Source: CAWKDC01 sp964383495
GTDB taxonomy: Bacteria; Pseudomonadota; Gammaproteobacteria; JABCZS01
Direction of reading: 5' to 3'
Assembly (NCBI GenBank): GCA_964383495.1
Contig: CAYLHG010000003.1
Span: forward strand, 70,469-134,468
Length of the DNA: 64,000 nt
In this document: piece after piece, positions 26,057 through 35,287 of the stretch
How positions within the stretch are numbered: position 1 is the first letter of the stretch
How the letters are laid out: each line of letters starts with the position of its first letter
Position numbers and translations under genes: made by a program
Notes under the pieces: generated by a model
Databases searched by the model: none
Told to the model about the DNA's origin: nothing
Seen by the model: only the letters and a program-made list of their open reading frames with translations

Positions 26057-26914
26057 ATGGCTGTTGGGAAAGAAATTCGTACGCAGATCAAAAGTATTAA
26101 AAATACGCAGAAGATCACTCGCGCCATGGAAATGGTGGCCGCGAGTAAAATGCGTCGCGCGCAAGAGCGCATGCAGGCTTCCAAGCCTTATGCGCAATAT
26201 ATTCGCGAAGTGATCGGGCACGTGGCGAACGCTTGCCCTGACGTTAAAATTCCATACATGCAGCCACGCGAAGTCAAACGCGCAGCATTGATCATCGTGA
26301 GTTCTGACCGCGGCCTATGTGGTGGTTTGAATAACAATTTATTCAAGCGTGCATTACAAGTGATGCAAGACTATGAAGCACGCGGGGTAGCATTAGATTT
26401 ATACATATTTGGCAACAAAGCGTTAGCTTTTTTCAAGCGTTTTGGCGGGCATATTGTTGCACAAGCAACCCATTTAGGTGATGCTCCACAGCTAAATGAT
26501 TTGTTGGGCGTAATAAGCACAGCGATCAAATCTTTTGTAGATGGCAAAGTAGATGAAGTGCAATTGGTTTACAACTCGTTTGTCAACACAATGACACAAC
26601 AACCTACGTTGGATTTGTTGTTACCATTTCCTAAATTGCCTGTACCGCAAAAGAACCAGTGGGATTACATTTACGAACCTGATCCTGCATTGTTATTGGA
26701 TTTATTATCAAAACGGTTTATTGAATCGCAAGCATATCAGGCAGTAATTGAAAATATTGCCTGTGAGCAAGCGGCGCGCATGGTTGCAATGAAGGCTGCC
26801 TCTGATAATGCGGGCGATTTGATTGGTGAGCTTCAGTTGGTATATAACAAAGCGCGTCAAGCGGCAATTACGCAAGAGATCTCTGAAATTATCAGTGGGG
26901 CACAGGCTGTTTAA
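26057..26914 (+). CDS. atpG: ATP synthase subunit gamma
   Basis: Central rotor shaft. The 285 residues start MAVGKEIRTQIKSIKNTQKITRAMEMVAASKMRRAQERM and end NKARQAAITQEISEIISGAQAV, the two long helices of the shaft. The ATG at 26057 is preferred to one at 26042 because GAGGG lies just before it and it matches the family start. Confidence 0.97.
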   Translation: MAVGKEIRTQIKSIKNTQKITRAMEMVAASKMRRAQERMQASKPYAQYIREVIGHVANACPDVKIPYMQPREVKRAALIIVSSDRGLCGGLNNNLFKRALQVMQDYEARGVALDLYIFGNKALAFFKRFGGHIVAQATHLGDAPQLNDLLGVISTAIKSFVDGKVDEVQLVYNSFVNTMTQQPTLDLLLPFPKLPVPQKNQWDYIYEPDPALLLDLLSKRFIESQAYQAVIENIACEQAARMVAMKAASDNAGDLIGELQLVYNKARQAAITQEISEIISGAQAV

Positions 26915-26982
26915 TATCCCATCGCCTCTTTTAAGGGGCAGCGCCATAGGTGCGGGGGTTTTTGTTTAAAGAGAGGGTGATT

Positions 26983-28386
26983 ATGAGTAAAAGCGTCAAC
27001 GTAGCAAACGAACATGCAGGTATTGTCACTGAGGTGATTGGCCCTGTCGTGAAAGTTCAATTTCCTGCTCATGCAGTGCCTAAAGTGTATGACGCATTGC
27101 GCATTGAGGGCACAGAGATCACCCTAGAAGTTCAACAATTAATGGGTGGTGGTGAAGTAAAAACCATCGCGATGGGTTCTACTGATGGCCTGAGCCGTGG
27201 CTTAAAAGTGATTAATACACATGCACCTATTACGGTTCCTGTCGGTAAAGCGACATTAGGCCGTATTATGGACGTGTTAGGTCGTCCTATTGACGAACGT
27301 GGTCCTGTCGAAACAGATGCATTTTTACCGATTCACCGCGCAGCGCCTACATTTGCAGAGCAAGCGGATACAACAGAATTATTAGAAACAGGTATCAAAG
27401 TGATTGACTTGATTTGCCCATTTGCAAAAGGGGGCAAGGTAGGTTTGTTCGGGGGTGCCGGTGTAGGTAAAACCGTTAACATGATGGAGTTGATCCGTAA
27501 TATTGCTATTGAGCACTCAGGGTATTCTGTATTTGCAGGGGTGGGTGAGCGGACTCGTGAAGGTAACGACTTCTATCATGAAATGAAAGACTCTAACGTG
27601 TTGGATAAAGTATCGCTGGTTTATGGCCAGATGAACGAGCCACCAGGTAATCGTTTACGTGTAGCGCTCACAGGCTTGACCATTGCAGAAAGTTTCCGTG
27701 ATGAAGGCAGTGACGTGTTGTTGTTCATCGATAACATTTATCGTTACACGTTGGCAGGAACAGAAGTATCTGCATTGTTGGGTCGTATGCCTTCTGCAGT
27801 AGGTTATCAGCCAACATTGGCTGAAGAAATGGGTGTATTGCAAGAACGTATTACATCAACCAAAACAGGTTCGATTACATCGATTCAAGCTGTTTATGTG
27901 CCTGCAGACGATTTGACAGATCCTTCACCTGCAACAACGTTTGCGCACTTGGACGCAACGGTTGTGTTGTCTCGTCAAATTGCTGAAATTGGTATTTACC
28001 CTGCAGTAGATCCTTTGGATTCCACTTCACGTCAATTAGATCCGCTAGTTGTAGGACAAGAGCACTATGATGTGGCTCGCAAAATACAAGGGACATTGCA
28101 ACGTTATAAAGAATTGAAAGATATTATTGCTATTTTGGGTATGGATGAATTGTCACAAGAGGACAAGCAAACTGTATCGCGCGCGCGTAAGATTCAACGT
28201 TTCTTGTCACAGCCTTTCTTTGTGGCAGAAGTGTTTACAGGTGCGCCTGGTAAATATGTGTCTTTGAAAGATACGATTGCTGGGTTTAAAGGCATTGTAG
28301 AAGGCTTGTATGATCACTTGCCTGAACAAGCATTTTATATGGTAGGCAACATCGACGAAGCGATTGCGAAAGCGCAAAAAATGTAA
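26983..28386 (+). CDS. atpD: ATP synthase subunit beta
   Basis: Catalytic subunit. The 467 residues include GGAGVGKTVNMMELIRNIA (P-loop), VFAGVGERTREGNDFYHEM with the catalytic glutamate, and VLLFIDNIYRYTLAGTEVSALLGRMPSAVGYQPTL. The canonical IDNIFRF is here IDNIYRY. The start is the ATG after GAGAGGGTGA; an upstream in-frame GTG at 26950 is rejected. Confidence 0.98.
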   Translation: MSKSVNVANEHAGIVTEVIGPVVKVQFPAHAVPKVYDALRIEGTEITLEVQQLMGGGEVKTIAMGSTDGLSRGLKVINTHAPITVPVGKATLGRIMDVLGRPIDERGPVETDAFLPIHRAAPTFAEQADTTELLETGIKVIDLICPFAKGGKVGLFGGAGVGKTVNMMELIRNIAIEHSGYSVFAGVGERTREGNDFYHEMKDSNVLDKVSLVYGQMNEPPGNRLRVALTGLTIAESFRDEGSDVLLFIDNIYRYTLAGTEVSALLGRMPSAVGYQPTLAEEMGVLQERITSTKTGSITSIQAVYVPADDLTDPSPATTFAHLDATVVLSRQIAEIGIYPAVDPLDSTSRQLDPLVVGQEHYDVARKIQGTLQRYKELKDIIAILGMDELSQEDKQTVSRARKIQRFLSQPFFVAEVFTGAPGKYVSLKDTIAGFKGIVEGLYDHLPEQAFYMVGNIDEAIAKAQKM

Positions 28387-28423
28387 TTTTTGTGTATAGG
28401 GCGTATTATCGGGGGGGAAGGGT

Positions 28424-28837
28424 ATGCACCTTCAAGTGAAAATAGTCAGCGCTGAAAAACTGCTTCACACAGGTGAAGCAGATTGCGTAGTAGTGACCGC
28501 TGAACACGGTGAATTGGGTATTTTGCCTCAACATGCGCCTTTGTTAGCACGTTTGAAGCCAGGACAAGTGCGTGTGCTTCAGAAAAACCAGCCGGAAGAA
28601 GTGTTTTACGTTTCAGGCGGCATGTTAGAAGTGCAGCCTAACAGTGTAACAGTGCTTGCTGACACTGCAGAGCGTGCAGATAATTTAGATGAGGCTGCTG
28701 CATTAGAAGCGATGAAAGAAGCAGAAGAGACGATGCAGGGCAAGCAAGGCGAATTTGATTATGCGCAAGCACGCGCAGCCTTGATTAATGCGGCTGCAGT
28801 ACTTGCTGCTATTAGAAAGCATAAAGAGCGCCGTTAG
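28424..28837 (+). CDS. atpC: ATP synthase epsilon subunit
   Basis: Rotor subunit that couples and inhibits F1. The 137 residues show the beta-sandwich (VVTAEHGELGILPQHAPLLARLKPGQVRV, FYVSGGMLEVQPNSVTVLADTAERA) and the C-terminal helix-turn-helix. A GGGGGGGAAGGG site precedes the ATG. It ends the atp operon, and a hairpin spans its stop codon. Confidence 0.97.
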   Translation: MHLQVKIVSAEKLLHTGEADCVVVTAEHGELGILPQHAPLLARLKPGQVRVLQKNQPEEVFYVSGGMLEVQPNSVTVLADTAERADNLDEAAALEAMKEAEETMQGKQGEFDYAQARAALINAAAVLAAIRKHKERR

Positions 28838-28846
28838 ACGCTCTTT
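28823..28846 (+). terminator. Hairpin spanning the atpC stop codon
   Basis: AAAGAGCG and CGCTCTTT are perfect 8-bp arms with an 8-base loop that contains the atpC stop. Only a short TTT lies in the arm itself and no U-run follows, so it may be a weak terminator or an RNA 3'-end stabiliser. Confidence 0.45.
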
Positions 28847-28912
28847 ATCCCCGGGCGGGCGCCGTTGATCCGGAGCCCAGGGAATAAAATTACTCGTAAT
28901 CAAACAAGGCGT

Positions 28913-30133
28913 TTACAGCATGTCCCTGTAAGCAACGCCCAGAGTCCATGTCATTGGTTTCATAGGTTCACCATTATATTTATCAACACTTAACAAGCTT
29001 GCATCAGCGGGTACACCTATTTGGTTCAAATAAGTATGCTGAAATGCGCTGTTGAAGCAGTATTTCACTAAATACTCTTCAGATTCTGTTGGATAAAGTT
29101 CCTTTAAATTAAGCCAAGAAATATTGCAAAATGCTTTGCCCCGTGATTTCAGCTGCTCCAGAGTTGTTACTTGTGTGCCAGCATCATTGGCTAAACCCAA
29201 CACTTTAAATGTATAGAAAAATGAAGAGGTCAACAAATATTGAGTGTTTGCATGGGGTATTTCCTGATATTTATTTACAGGATGGTTCTTAATGAATTTT
29301 TTACAATCATCAAAATTACCTGTGCCATGTACAACAGGATCTGTCAAAGGATATGAAGCCCCTTCAGAGAAGCAGCCTGCAAAATTTTTACGGTGCTCTG
29401 GTTTTTCAAGGTAAGTTTCTAGCATTGTTGCTAAAGCAGCATCTTGACCGGAGCCATCGTAACCCGTAGCGTAAACGCTGACCACCTGATTATAATGAGG
29501 GAAATCTGTGTAGGGTAGGTTGTTATAAGGGAATGGGTCTACCGCGCTAACCTCAGCAGAAGCGCCGCCCATTTCAACGGCTGTAAACGTATTGCTAGAG
29601 AGCAAATTGCCTTGGTTAAGCAATTTCCCTGATACGTACTGATCATTAATCCAAATATAATAGGCTTCTTCTTCAACAGTTAACACATCTACGTTTTCAA
29701 CAAGGGTTTCTGTCATATCAGGATAACCTAAAGCGGCTGACTCAATGTGAAGTGCTGAACGGATATCATCCATTAATGCGGTTTGTTCTTTTGAGGGCAA
29801 CATGCGTACGCCCGCAGTTGCATGCAAATAAATAGTGACCTCGTTGTTATCCAGATTGGGATCTTGTACGCCCTTTAACAGCGTTTCAAAGTAAGTATGG
29901 AAGTCTTCGACAGCCGTCACGGCGGGAGAAATTTTCGTGCTCTTGAGAGTATTAACCGTAACACTACCATTGTCATGAGTGGCGCTATAAAGATAAGCCC
30001 GTGTGCCTGTGCTGCCAGCGTCCATCACAATCATATATTTTGAGGAGGAGAAACTGGCTTGGGCAGTAAGGGTTGTGCCCATTATGAAGGAGAGAGCCAA
30101 GATACCGGCCAGACGTAAAATAAAAGATTTCAT
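28913..30133 (-). CDS. Secreted nucleoside triphosphate diphosphohydrolase (GDA1/CD39 family)
   Basis: Ecto-ATPase-type enzyme that removes gamma and beta phosphates from NTPs and NDPs. The 406 residues start with a signal peptide (MKSFILRLAGILALSFIMGTTLTAQA). Four of the apyrase conserved regions are visible: ACR1 IVMDAGSTGTRAYLY (36-49), ACR2 HATAGVRML (104-112), ACR3 VEEEAYYIWIN (153-163) and ACR4 VEMGGASAEVS (186-196). GGAGAC lies before the ATG at 30133. Bacterial members are uncommon; those of Legionella pneumophila act in infection. It is isolated here, between the atp operon and a divergent symporter. Confidence 0.92.
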   Translation of the reverse strand: MKSFILRLAGILALSFIMGTTLTAQASFSSSKYMIVMDAGSTGTRAYLYSATHDNGSVTVNTLKSTKISPAVTAVEDFHTYFETLLKGVQDPNLDNNEVTIYLHATAGVRMLPSKEQTALMDDIRSALHIESAALGYPDMTETLVENVDVLTVEEEAYYIWINDQYVSGKLLNQGNLLSSNTFTAVEMGGASAEVSAVDPFPYNNLPYTDFPHYNQVVSVYATGYDGSGQDAALATMLETYLEKPEHRKNFAGCFSEGASYPLTDPVVHGTGNFDDCKKFIKNHPVNKYQEIPHANTQYLLTSSFFYTFKVLGLANDAGTQVTTLEQLKSRGKAFCNISWLNLKELYPTESEEYLVKYCFNSAFQHTYLNQIGVPADASLLSVDKYNGEPMKPMTWTLGVAYRDML

Positions 30134-30331
30134 GGTTATTGTCTCCAATAGGTTTGTGAGCAGCTTGGAAATCATACCAACCTCAAGAGTGCAAAGTCAA
30201 TATGTGAGAGCTGTACTCTATGGGCTAATGCTATCTATTTGAAATTTATACAGTATCTTAGACAAAACGAGCTTGATTGCTGGCTTTGGGTGGCTTACTG
30301 CTGGGATCTTAATATACTTCTGCCATAAAAG

Positions 30332-30340
30332 TGATATAAT
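30332..30340 (+). promoter_or_regulatory. Extended -10 promoter for the DAACS symporter
   Basis: TGATATAAT contains a TGN extension and a perfect TATAAT (30335-30340), 36 bp before the start codon. No good -35 is seen, as expected for an extended -10 promoter. Confidence 0.6.
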
Positions 30341-30376
30341 CCCCCCCAAGCCTTTTAAGACAAGGGATCTCCAACT

Positions 30377-31645
30377 ATGCGATTCTTCAAACACCTTTAT
30401 GTGCAGGTTTTGCTAGCCATTTTTGTTGGCGTTATTTTTGGTCACTATGAAGCTGCTTTAGCAGTGAAATTTAAGCCATTAGCGGACGGGTTTATTTCTT
30501 TGGTCAAGATGCTTATTTCCCCTGTCATTTTTCTCGCGATTGTGTCAGGTATTTTGTCTGTGAACCAAATCTCTAAAGCTGGGAAAGTAGGGGGCTATGC
30601 TTTTCTTTACTTCATGCTGATGACAACATTTGCATTGGTGGTGGGAGTACTTGTTTCTCATGTATTTAAACCTGGCAGTGGGTTTACAGTGGATGTGAGT
30701 ACGTTAGACACAAGTAGTGTGAGTGCTTTTATTGAATCAGGAAAACAACAACAAGGCGTGGTTGAATTTTTATTACATATTATTCCTAAAACATTCATGA
30801 GCGCTTTTAGTGAAGGCAATATTTTGCAAGTGTTATTGTTGGCCTTGTTATTTGCGTTTGCCTTGTCTGTGTTGAAGCAAGATAAACAAACATTATTAGC
30901 GCCTATCAGCGCCCTTAATAATGTGTTCTTTAAAATGATGGATTTTGTGTTGAAGTTAGCACCCATTGGAGCTTTTGCTGCCATAGCCTTTTCTGTGGGA
31001 CATTTTGGGTTGGCTGTATTAAGTCAATTATTTTTCTTGTTAACTTGCTTCTACATCACATGTATTGTATTTATTTTTGCCGTGTTAGGTTTAGTGTTAA
31101 AACTTTCTTGTGGCATTAGCATTTTCCAATTGTTATATTATTTGCGTGATGAACTGTTGATTGTATTGGCTACATCCAGCTCTGAAAGCGTGTTAGCACG
31201 GGTAATTAAAAAATTAGAAGAATTGGGTGCCCATCCTGATGTTGTGCGGTTAGTGGTTCCTACCGGCTATTCATTTAACCTGGATGGAACAGCCATTTAT
31301 TTAACCATGGCAGCGTTATTTATTGCGCAAGCAACGCAAGTGCATTTGAGTGGTGAACAAATTGTATTATTATTAGGATTGATGATCATCACTTCCAAGG
31401 GGGCAGCCACTGTGAGTGGTGGTGGCTTCATCACATTGGCGGCAACATTAACCGCGTTTCAAGTGATTCCAGTGGAAGGGATTGTGATGATTTTAGGCAT
31501 TGATAGATTTATGTCAGAGGGACGTGCGCTAACGAACGTAATTGGCAACAGTGTCGCAGCGTTGTTTATTGCCCACCGTTTAGGGGAATTAGATAAGAAT
31601 GTGATGCATGCGGCGTTAATTCCTGCAGAAGAGGCGAATTCTTAA
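30377..31645 (+). CDS. Dicarboxylate/amino acid:cation symporter (DAACS)
   Basis: Importer of C4-dicarboxylates or acidic amino acids, related to DctA and GltP. The 422 residues have an FKPLADGFISLVKMLISPVIFLAIVSGI N-terminal block, the serine-rich reentrant loop (LATSSSESVLARVIKKLEELG), the helix PTGYSFNLDGTAIYLTMAALFIAQA, and GAATVSGGGFITLAATLTAFQVIPVEG. It overlaps the start of glmU by one base, so the two genes may share an mRNA. Confidence 0.93.
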   Translation: MRFFKHLYVQVLLAIFVGVIFGHYEAALAVKFKPLADGFISLVKMLISPVIFLAIVSGILSVNQISKAGKVGGYAFLYFMLMTTFALVVGVLVSHVFKPGSGFTVDVSTLDTSSVSAFIESGKQQQGVVEFLLHIIPKTFMSAFSEGNILQVLLLALLFAFALSVLKQDKQTLLAPISALNNVFFKMMDFVLKLAPIGAFAAIAFSVGHFGLAVLSQLFFLLTCFYITCIVFIFAVLGLVLKLSCGISIFQLLYYLRDELLIVLATSSSESVLARVIKKLEELGAHPDVVRLVVPTGYSFNLDGTAIYLTMAALFIAQATQVHLSGEQIVLLLGLMIITSKGAATVSGGGFITLAATLTAFQVIPVEGIVMILGIDRFMSEGRALTNVIGNSVAALFIAHRLGELDKNVMHAALIPAEEANS

Positions 31646-33018
31646 TGACCCTCAGTGTGATAATACTCGCTGCTGGTAAAGGCACTCGGATGCGTTCAAG
31701 CCGCCCTAAAGTATTACAGCCTTTAGCAGGCCGTCCCATGCTTTCTTATTTGTTTGAAACGGTTGCTCGTTTAAACCCTGTAGAAGTTTTTTGTGTGGTT
31801 GGGAGTGATGCTCAAGCCATTCAAACTGCTTTTTCGGGTGCTCCTTGCCAATTTGTGACACAAGATGAACCGCTCGGGACAGCTCATGCCGTGTTGCAGG
31901 CTATGCCGCACGTCAAGGGCGAGCGAGTGTTGGTATTATCAGGTGATGGGCCGTTGATTGCTGCTGGAACTTTGCTGCGTTTTTTAGAAAGCATGCCGAA
32001 AGATGTTTTGGGGGTGTTAACGTATGAGCATCCTGACCCAAGTGGGTTAGGGCGTATTGTGCGGCGTTCAGATTGCTCCATTGAGCGCATTGTGGAAGAA
32101 AAAGATACGACCCCTGAAGAGCGGGCTATTGTTGAGGTATCTTCGGGTATTTTTATTGCAAGGCAATGTGACTGGGCAGTATGGTTGCCGCAGGTGGGGA
32201 AGGCTAATCGTGCTGGGGAATATTATTTGCCAGACGTTGTTCCATTGGCAGCTTCTTCTGATATTAAAGTGCAGGCAATGTGTCTTGCGGATCCTTTTGA
32301 AGCTTTTGGAATTAACGATATGGAACAATTATCGCAAGCGGAACGTTTTATGCAAACGAAACAGGCAGAGGCGTTAATGGCGCAAGGCGTGCGCTTTGCA
32401 GATCCTGCACGGTTTGATTTGCGCGGCACGCTCACAGTAGAAGAAGACGTATTTATTGATGTTAATGTGATCATTGAAGGAAATGTTTCATTAGGGAAAG
32501 GTACACAAATTGGCGCAAATGTCATTATTAAAAATAGTGTTATAGGTAAGAACGTTCATATTCTACCATTTACGCATATTGATGGCGCACAAATAGGAAA
32601 TAATGCAACAGTAGGCCCTTTCGCACGTATTCGGCCGAATACACAATTAGCAGAAGATGTTCATATTGGTAATTTTGTTGAAGTTAAAAATTCAACTATT
32701 GGTAAAGCGTCTAAAGCAAATCATTTAAGTTATGTCGGTGATGCACATGTGTCTGAACATGTGAATATTGGTGCGGGTGTGGTCACATGTAATTATGATG
32801 GTGTGAATAAACATCGTACCGAGATTGAAAAAGAAGCATTTATCGGTTCAAATGTAAGTTTAGTTGCCCCCGTAACAATAGGTGAAGGTGCTACCATCGG
32901 TGCTGGTACAGTATTAACAAAAGATGCGCCGCCACAACAACTCACTGTTGCACGCGCCAAGCAAACAACGATCTCCAATTGGCAGCGCCCAGAAAAAAAC
33001 AATAAGGGAGATAGATAA
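31645..33018 (+). CDS. glmU: Bifunctional UDP-GlcNAc pyrophosphorylase / GlcN-1-P acetyltransferase
   Basis: Makes UDP-N-acetylglucosamine for peptidoglycan and lipid A. The 457 residues have an N-terminal uridylyltransferase (ILAAGKGTRMRSSRPKVLQPLAG) and a C-terminal left-handed beta-helix (GNFVEVKNSTIGKASKANHLSYVGDAHVSEHVNIGAGVVTCNYDGVNKHRTEI). Its stop overlaps the glmS start by one base, coupling consecutive steps of the pathway. Confidence 0.98.
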   Translation: MTLSVIILAAGKGTRMRSSRPKVLQPLAGRPMLSYLFETVARLNPVEVFCVVGSDAQAIQTAFSGAPCQFVTQDEPLGTAHAVLQAMPHVKGERVLVLSGDGPLIAAGTLLRFLESMPKDVLGVLTYEHPDPSGLGRIVRRSDCSIERIVEEKDTTPEERAIVEVSSGIFIARQCDWAVWLPQVGKANRAGEYYLPDVVPLAASSDIKVQAMCLADPFEAFGINDMEQLSQAERFMQTKQAEALMAQGVRFADPARFDLRGTLTVEEDVFIDVNVIIEGNVSLGKGTQIGANVIIKNSVIGKNVHILPFTHIDGAQIGNNATVGPFARIRPNTQLAEDVHIGNFVEVKNSTIGKASKANHLSYVGDAHVSEHVNIGAGVVTCNYDGVNKHRTEIEKEAFIGSNVSLVAPVTIGEGATIGAGTVLTKDAPPQQLTVARAKQTTISNWQRPEKNNKGDR

Positions 33019-34853
33019 TGTGTGGTATTGTTGGTGCCGTGATGACGCGCGCTGTAGCGCCAATATTGCTAGAAGGGTTACAACGGCTGGAATATCGTGG
33101 TTATGATTCTGCTGGCGTCGCCATATATGAAAATGGTTCATTACGGCGTGTGCGTGAGCAAGGGAAAGTCGCTCATTTAGTGGAAGCAGTAACATCTCAG
33201 CATTTATCAGGCAAAATAGGTATTGCGCATACACGTTGGGCAACACATGGCGCCCCATCAGAAAAAAATGCACATCCTCATGTGTCGGGTGAAGGTGATA
33301 GTCAAGTCGCTGTTGTGCATAATGGCATTATTGAAAATTATGAAACGTTGAGGGGCCGTCTTGTTAAAAAAGGCTATGCGTTTTCTTCGCAAACAGATAC
33401 GGAAGTCATAGCACATTTAATTCACTCTTTTTTATCTGAAGGTCTTGAGCCGCGAGCTGCAATATTTGCCGCAATTCGTGAATTGAAAGGTGCTTTTTCT
33501 ATTGGCGTGCTATGTTGCGCATACCCTGATCGATTATTTGCACTAAGAAACGGAAGTCCTTTAGTGGTTGGTTTAGGAAAGGGGGAAAATTATTTTGCTT
33601 CTGATTATTTGGCATTAGCACCCGTGACGCAACAGTTTACGTATTTAGAAGAAGGAGATGTTGCTGAGGTTTTCGCCAATGAAGTGAATATTTATAACGC
33701 GCGTGGTGAAAGGATTGCACGTGATATCACCGAGTTATCAAAAGATGATTTTCTTGGCAGCAGCAAAGGCGAATACGATCATTTTATGCAAAAAGAAATT
33801 TTTGAGCAGCCTCATGTCGTACAAGAAACTTTAGAAGGGCGCTTAGGTGATACACAAGTATTAGATGCTATTTTCGGGCCTGATACAGATCAGTTATTTG
33901 CTGACATTGAAGGCGTGCATATTGTTGCATGTGGCACGAGTTATATTGCCGGCCTCATGGCGCGTTACGGGATAGAATCTATAGTGGGTATTCCTTGCAC
34001 CGTAGAAATAGCCAGCGAATATCGTTATCGTGATGTTGTGGTGCCCAAAAATACTTTATTTGTATGTATTTCTCAATCAGGTGAAACAGCCGATACATTA
34101 GCTGCATTGCGAAAAGCAAAAAGCATTGGATATCGTTCGACATTGGCAATTTGCAATGTTCCGGAATCTATCATGGTGAGGGAAGCAGACTTAGTTTTTT
34201 TAACACGTGCGGGGCGTGAAGTATGCGTGGCATCAACAAAGGCTTTTTGCACACAATTAGTTTCTTTAGCGTTATTTGCATTATCTCTTGCTAAGGCTAA
34301 AAAAATTATGCATGTCAAAACGCATGTTGAAGGATTAAAGCAATTGCCTCGCTTAATGGAAAGCGTGCTAAAATTAGATAAATCTATTGCAATTATGGCT
34401 GCTGATTTTGTGGATAAATCCAGTGCTTTATTTGTAGCGCGCGGCATTTTATCGCCGATCGCATTAGAGGGTGCATTGAAACTAAAAGAGATTTCTTATA
34501 TTCACGCTGAAGCATATCCTGCAGGGGAATTGAAGCATGGGCCATTAGCGTTGGTAGATCAGCACATGCCCATTGTTGGCTTGGTGCATGCTGATCAACA
34601 GTGCGAAAAAATGTTGTCCAATCTACAAGAAATTAAAGCACGTGGTGGAAAATTATTTTTGGTGAGTGATATGGTTGATGTTCCAGATCCGGGCGCAGAA
34701 AAAATATTAACCATTCCATTAGGAGAAGGCTTATTTGCGCCTGCATTATTACATACATTGCCACTGCAGCTGCTTGCATATCATGTGGCTGTTTTGAAGG
34801 GAGCGGATGTGGACCAGCCGCGTAATTTAGCCAAATCTGTGACGGTGGAATAA
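33018..34853 (+). CDS. glmS: Glutamine-fructose-6-phosphate aminotransferase
   Basis: First enzyme of hexosamine synthesis. The 611 residues start MCGIVGAV, with the nucleophilic cysteine at position 2 of the glutaminase domain. Two SIS isomerase domains (VACGTSYIAGLMARYGIE, ISQSGETADTLAALRKAK) and the terminal DQPRNLAKSVTVE are present. No glmS ribozyme is visible; the glmU-glmS junction is a one-base overlap. Confidence 0.98.
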   Translation: MCGIVGAVMTRAVAPILLEGLQRLEYRGYDSAGVAIYENGSLRRVREQGKVAHLVEAVTSQHLSGKIGIAHTRWATHGAPSEKNAHPHVSGEGDSQVAVVHNGIIENYETLRGRLVKKGYAFSSQTDTEVIAHLIHSFLSEGLEPRAAIFAAIRELKGAFSIGVLCCAYPDRLFALRNGSPLVVGLGKGENYFASDYLALAPVTQQFTYLEEGDVAEVFANEVNIYNARGERIARDITELSKDDFLGSSKGEYDHFMQKEIFEQPHVVQETLEGRLGDTQVLDAIFGPDTDQLFADIEGVHIVACGTSYIAGLMARYGIESIVGIPCTVEIASEYRYRDVVVPKNTLFVCISQSGETADTLAALRKAKSIGYRSTLAICNVPESIMVREADLVFLTRAGREVCVASTKAFCTQLVSLALFALSLAKAKKIMHVKTHVEGLKQLPRLMESVLKLDKSIAIMAADFVDKSSALFVARGILSPIALEGALKLKEISYIHAEAYPAGELKHGPLALVDQHMPIVGLVHADQQCEKMLSNLQEIKARGGKLFLVSDMVDVPDPGAEKILTIPLGEGLFAPALLHTLPLQLLAYHVAVLKGADVDQPRNLAKSVTVE

Positions 34854-34854
34854 A

Positions 34855-35262
34855 ATGATGAAACTTAAAATAGTGGCAACATTACTTGTTTGTGTAAGTT
34901 TAACTTCATGGGCTGCGCCGCATGCGGTAGTGAACCGCTATGTAGATGATTTTATGATTCGACTGAAAATGAAAACAAGTTTGACGGAACAACAAACCAT
35001 GTTGTTATCCAATATTTTATATGATGGCATCAATGAGCGTGAGGATGTGATTGCAGAATATGAGGGTGAAACCGGTTTGTTTGCAATGAAAAACATGCGA
35101 GGCGACTTGATGGATGTTAATAAAGTGATGACAGGTAAAGCCAGTGAAATTTTAAATGAAAAACAAATGCAAGCTTTTAAGGAAATTCAGCAAGAAAATG
35201 CGGTTAAACTGAAAAAAAGATTGGAAGCAGAGAAACAGCGGTTTGATGACGAGAATCAGTAG
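34855..35262 (+). CDS. Small periplasmic protein, Spy/CpxP-like
   Basis: A 134-135 residue protein with a signal peptide (MKLKIVATLLVCVSLTSWA, cut before AP). The rest is helical and charged. Two LTEQQ/LNEKQ-type motifs (SLTEQQTMLLSNIL and EILNEKQMQAFKEIQ) resemble the LTxxQ repeats of the Spy/CpxP periplasmic chaperone family. The assignment is an inference from those motifs and size. Starts at 34855 or at the tandem ATG 34858. It trails glmS by one base and is likely co-transcribed. Confidence 0.65.
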   Translation: MMKLKIVATLLVCVSLTSWAAPHAVVNRYVDDFMIRLKMKTSLTEQQTMLLSNILYDGINEREDVIAEYEGETGLFAMKNMRGDLMDVNKVMTGKASEILNEKQMQAFKEIQQENAVKLKKRLEAEKQRFDDENQ

Positions 35263-35287
35263 GGAGTCGTGATGACGAGGTGGTAAG

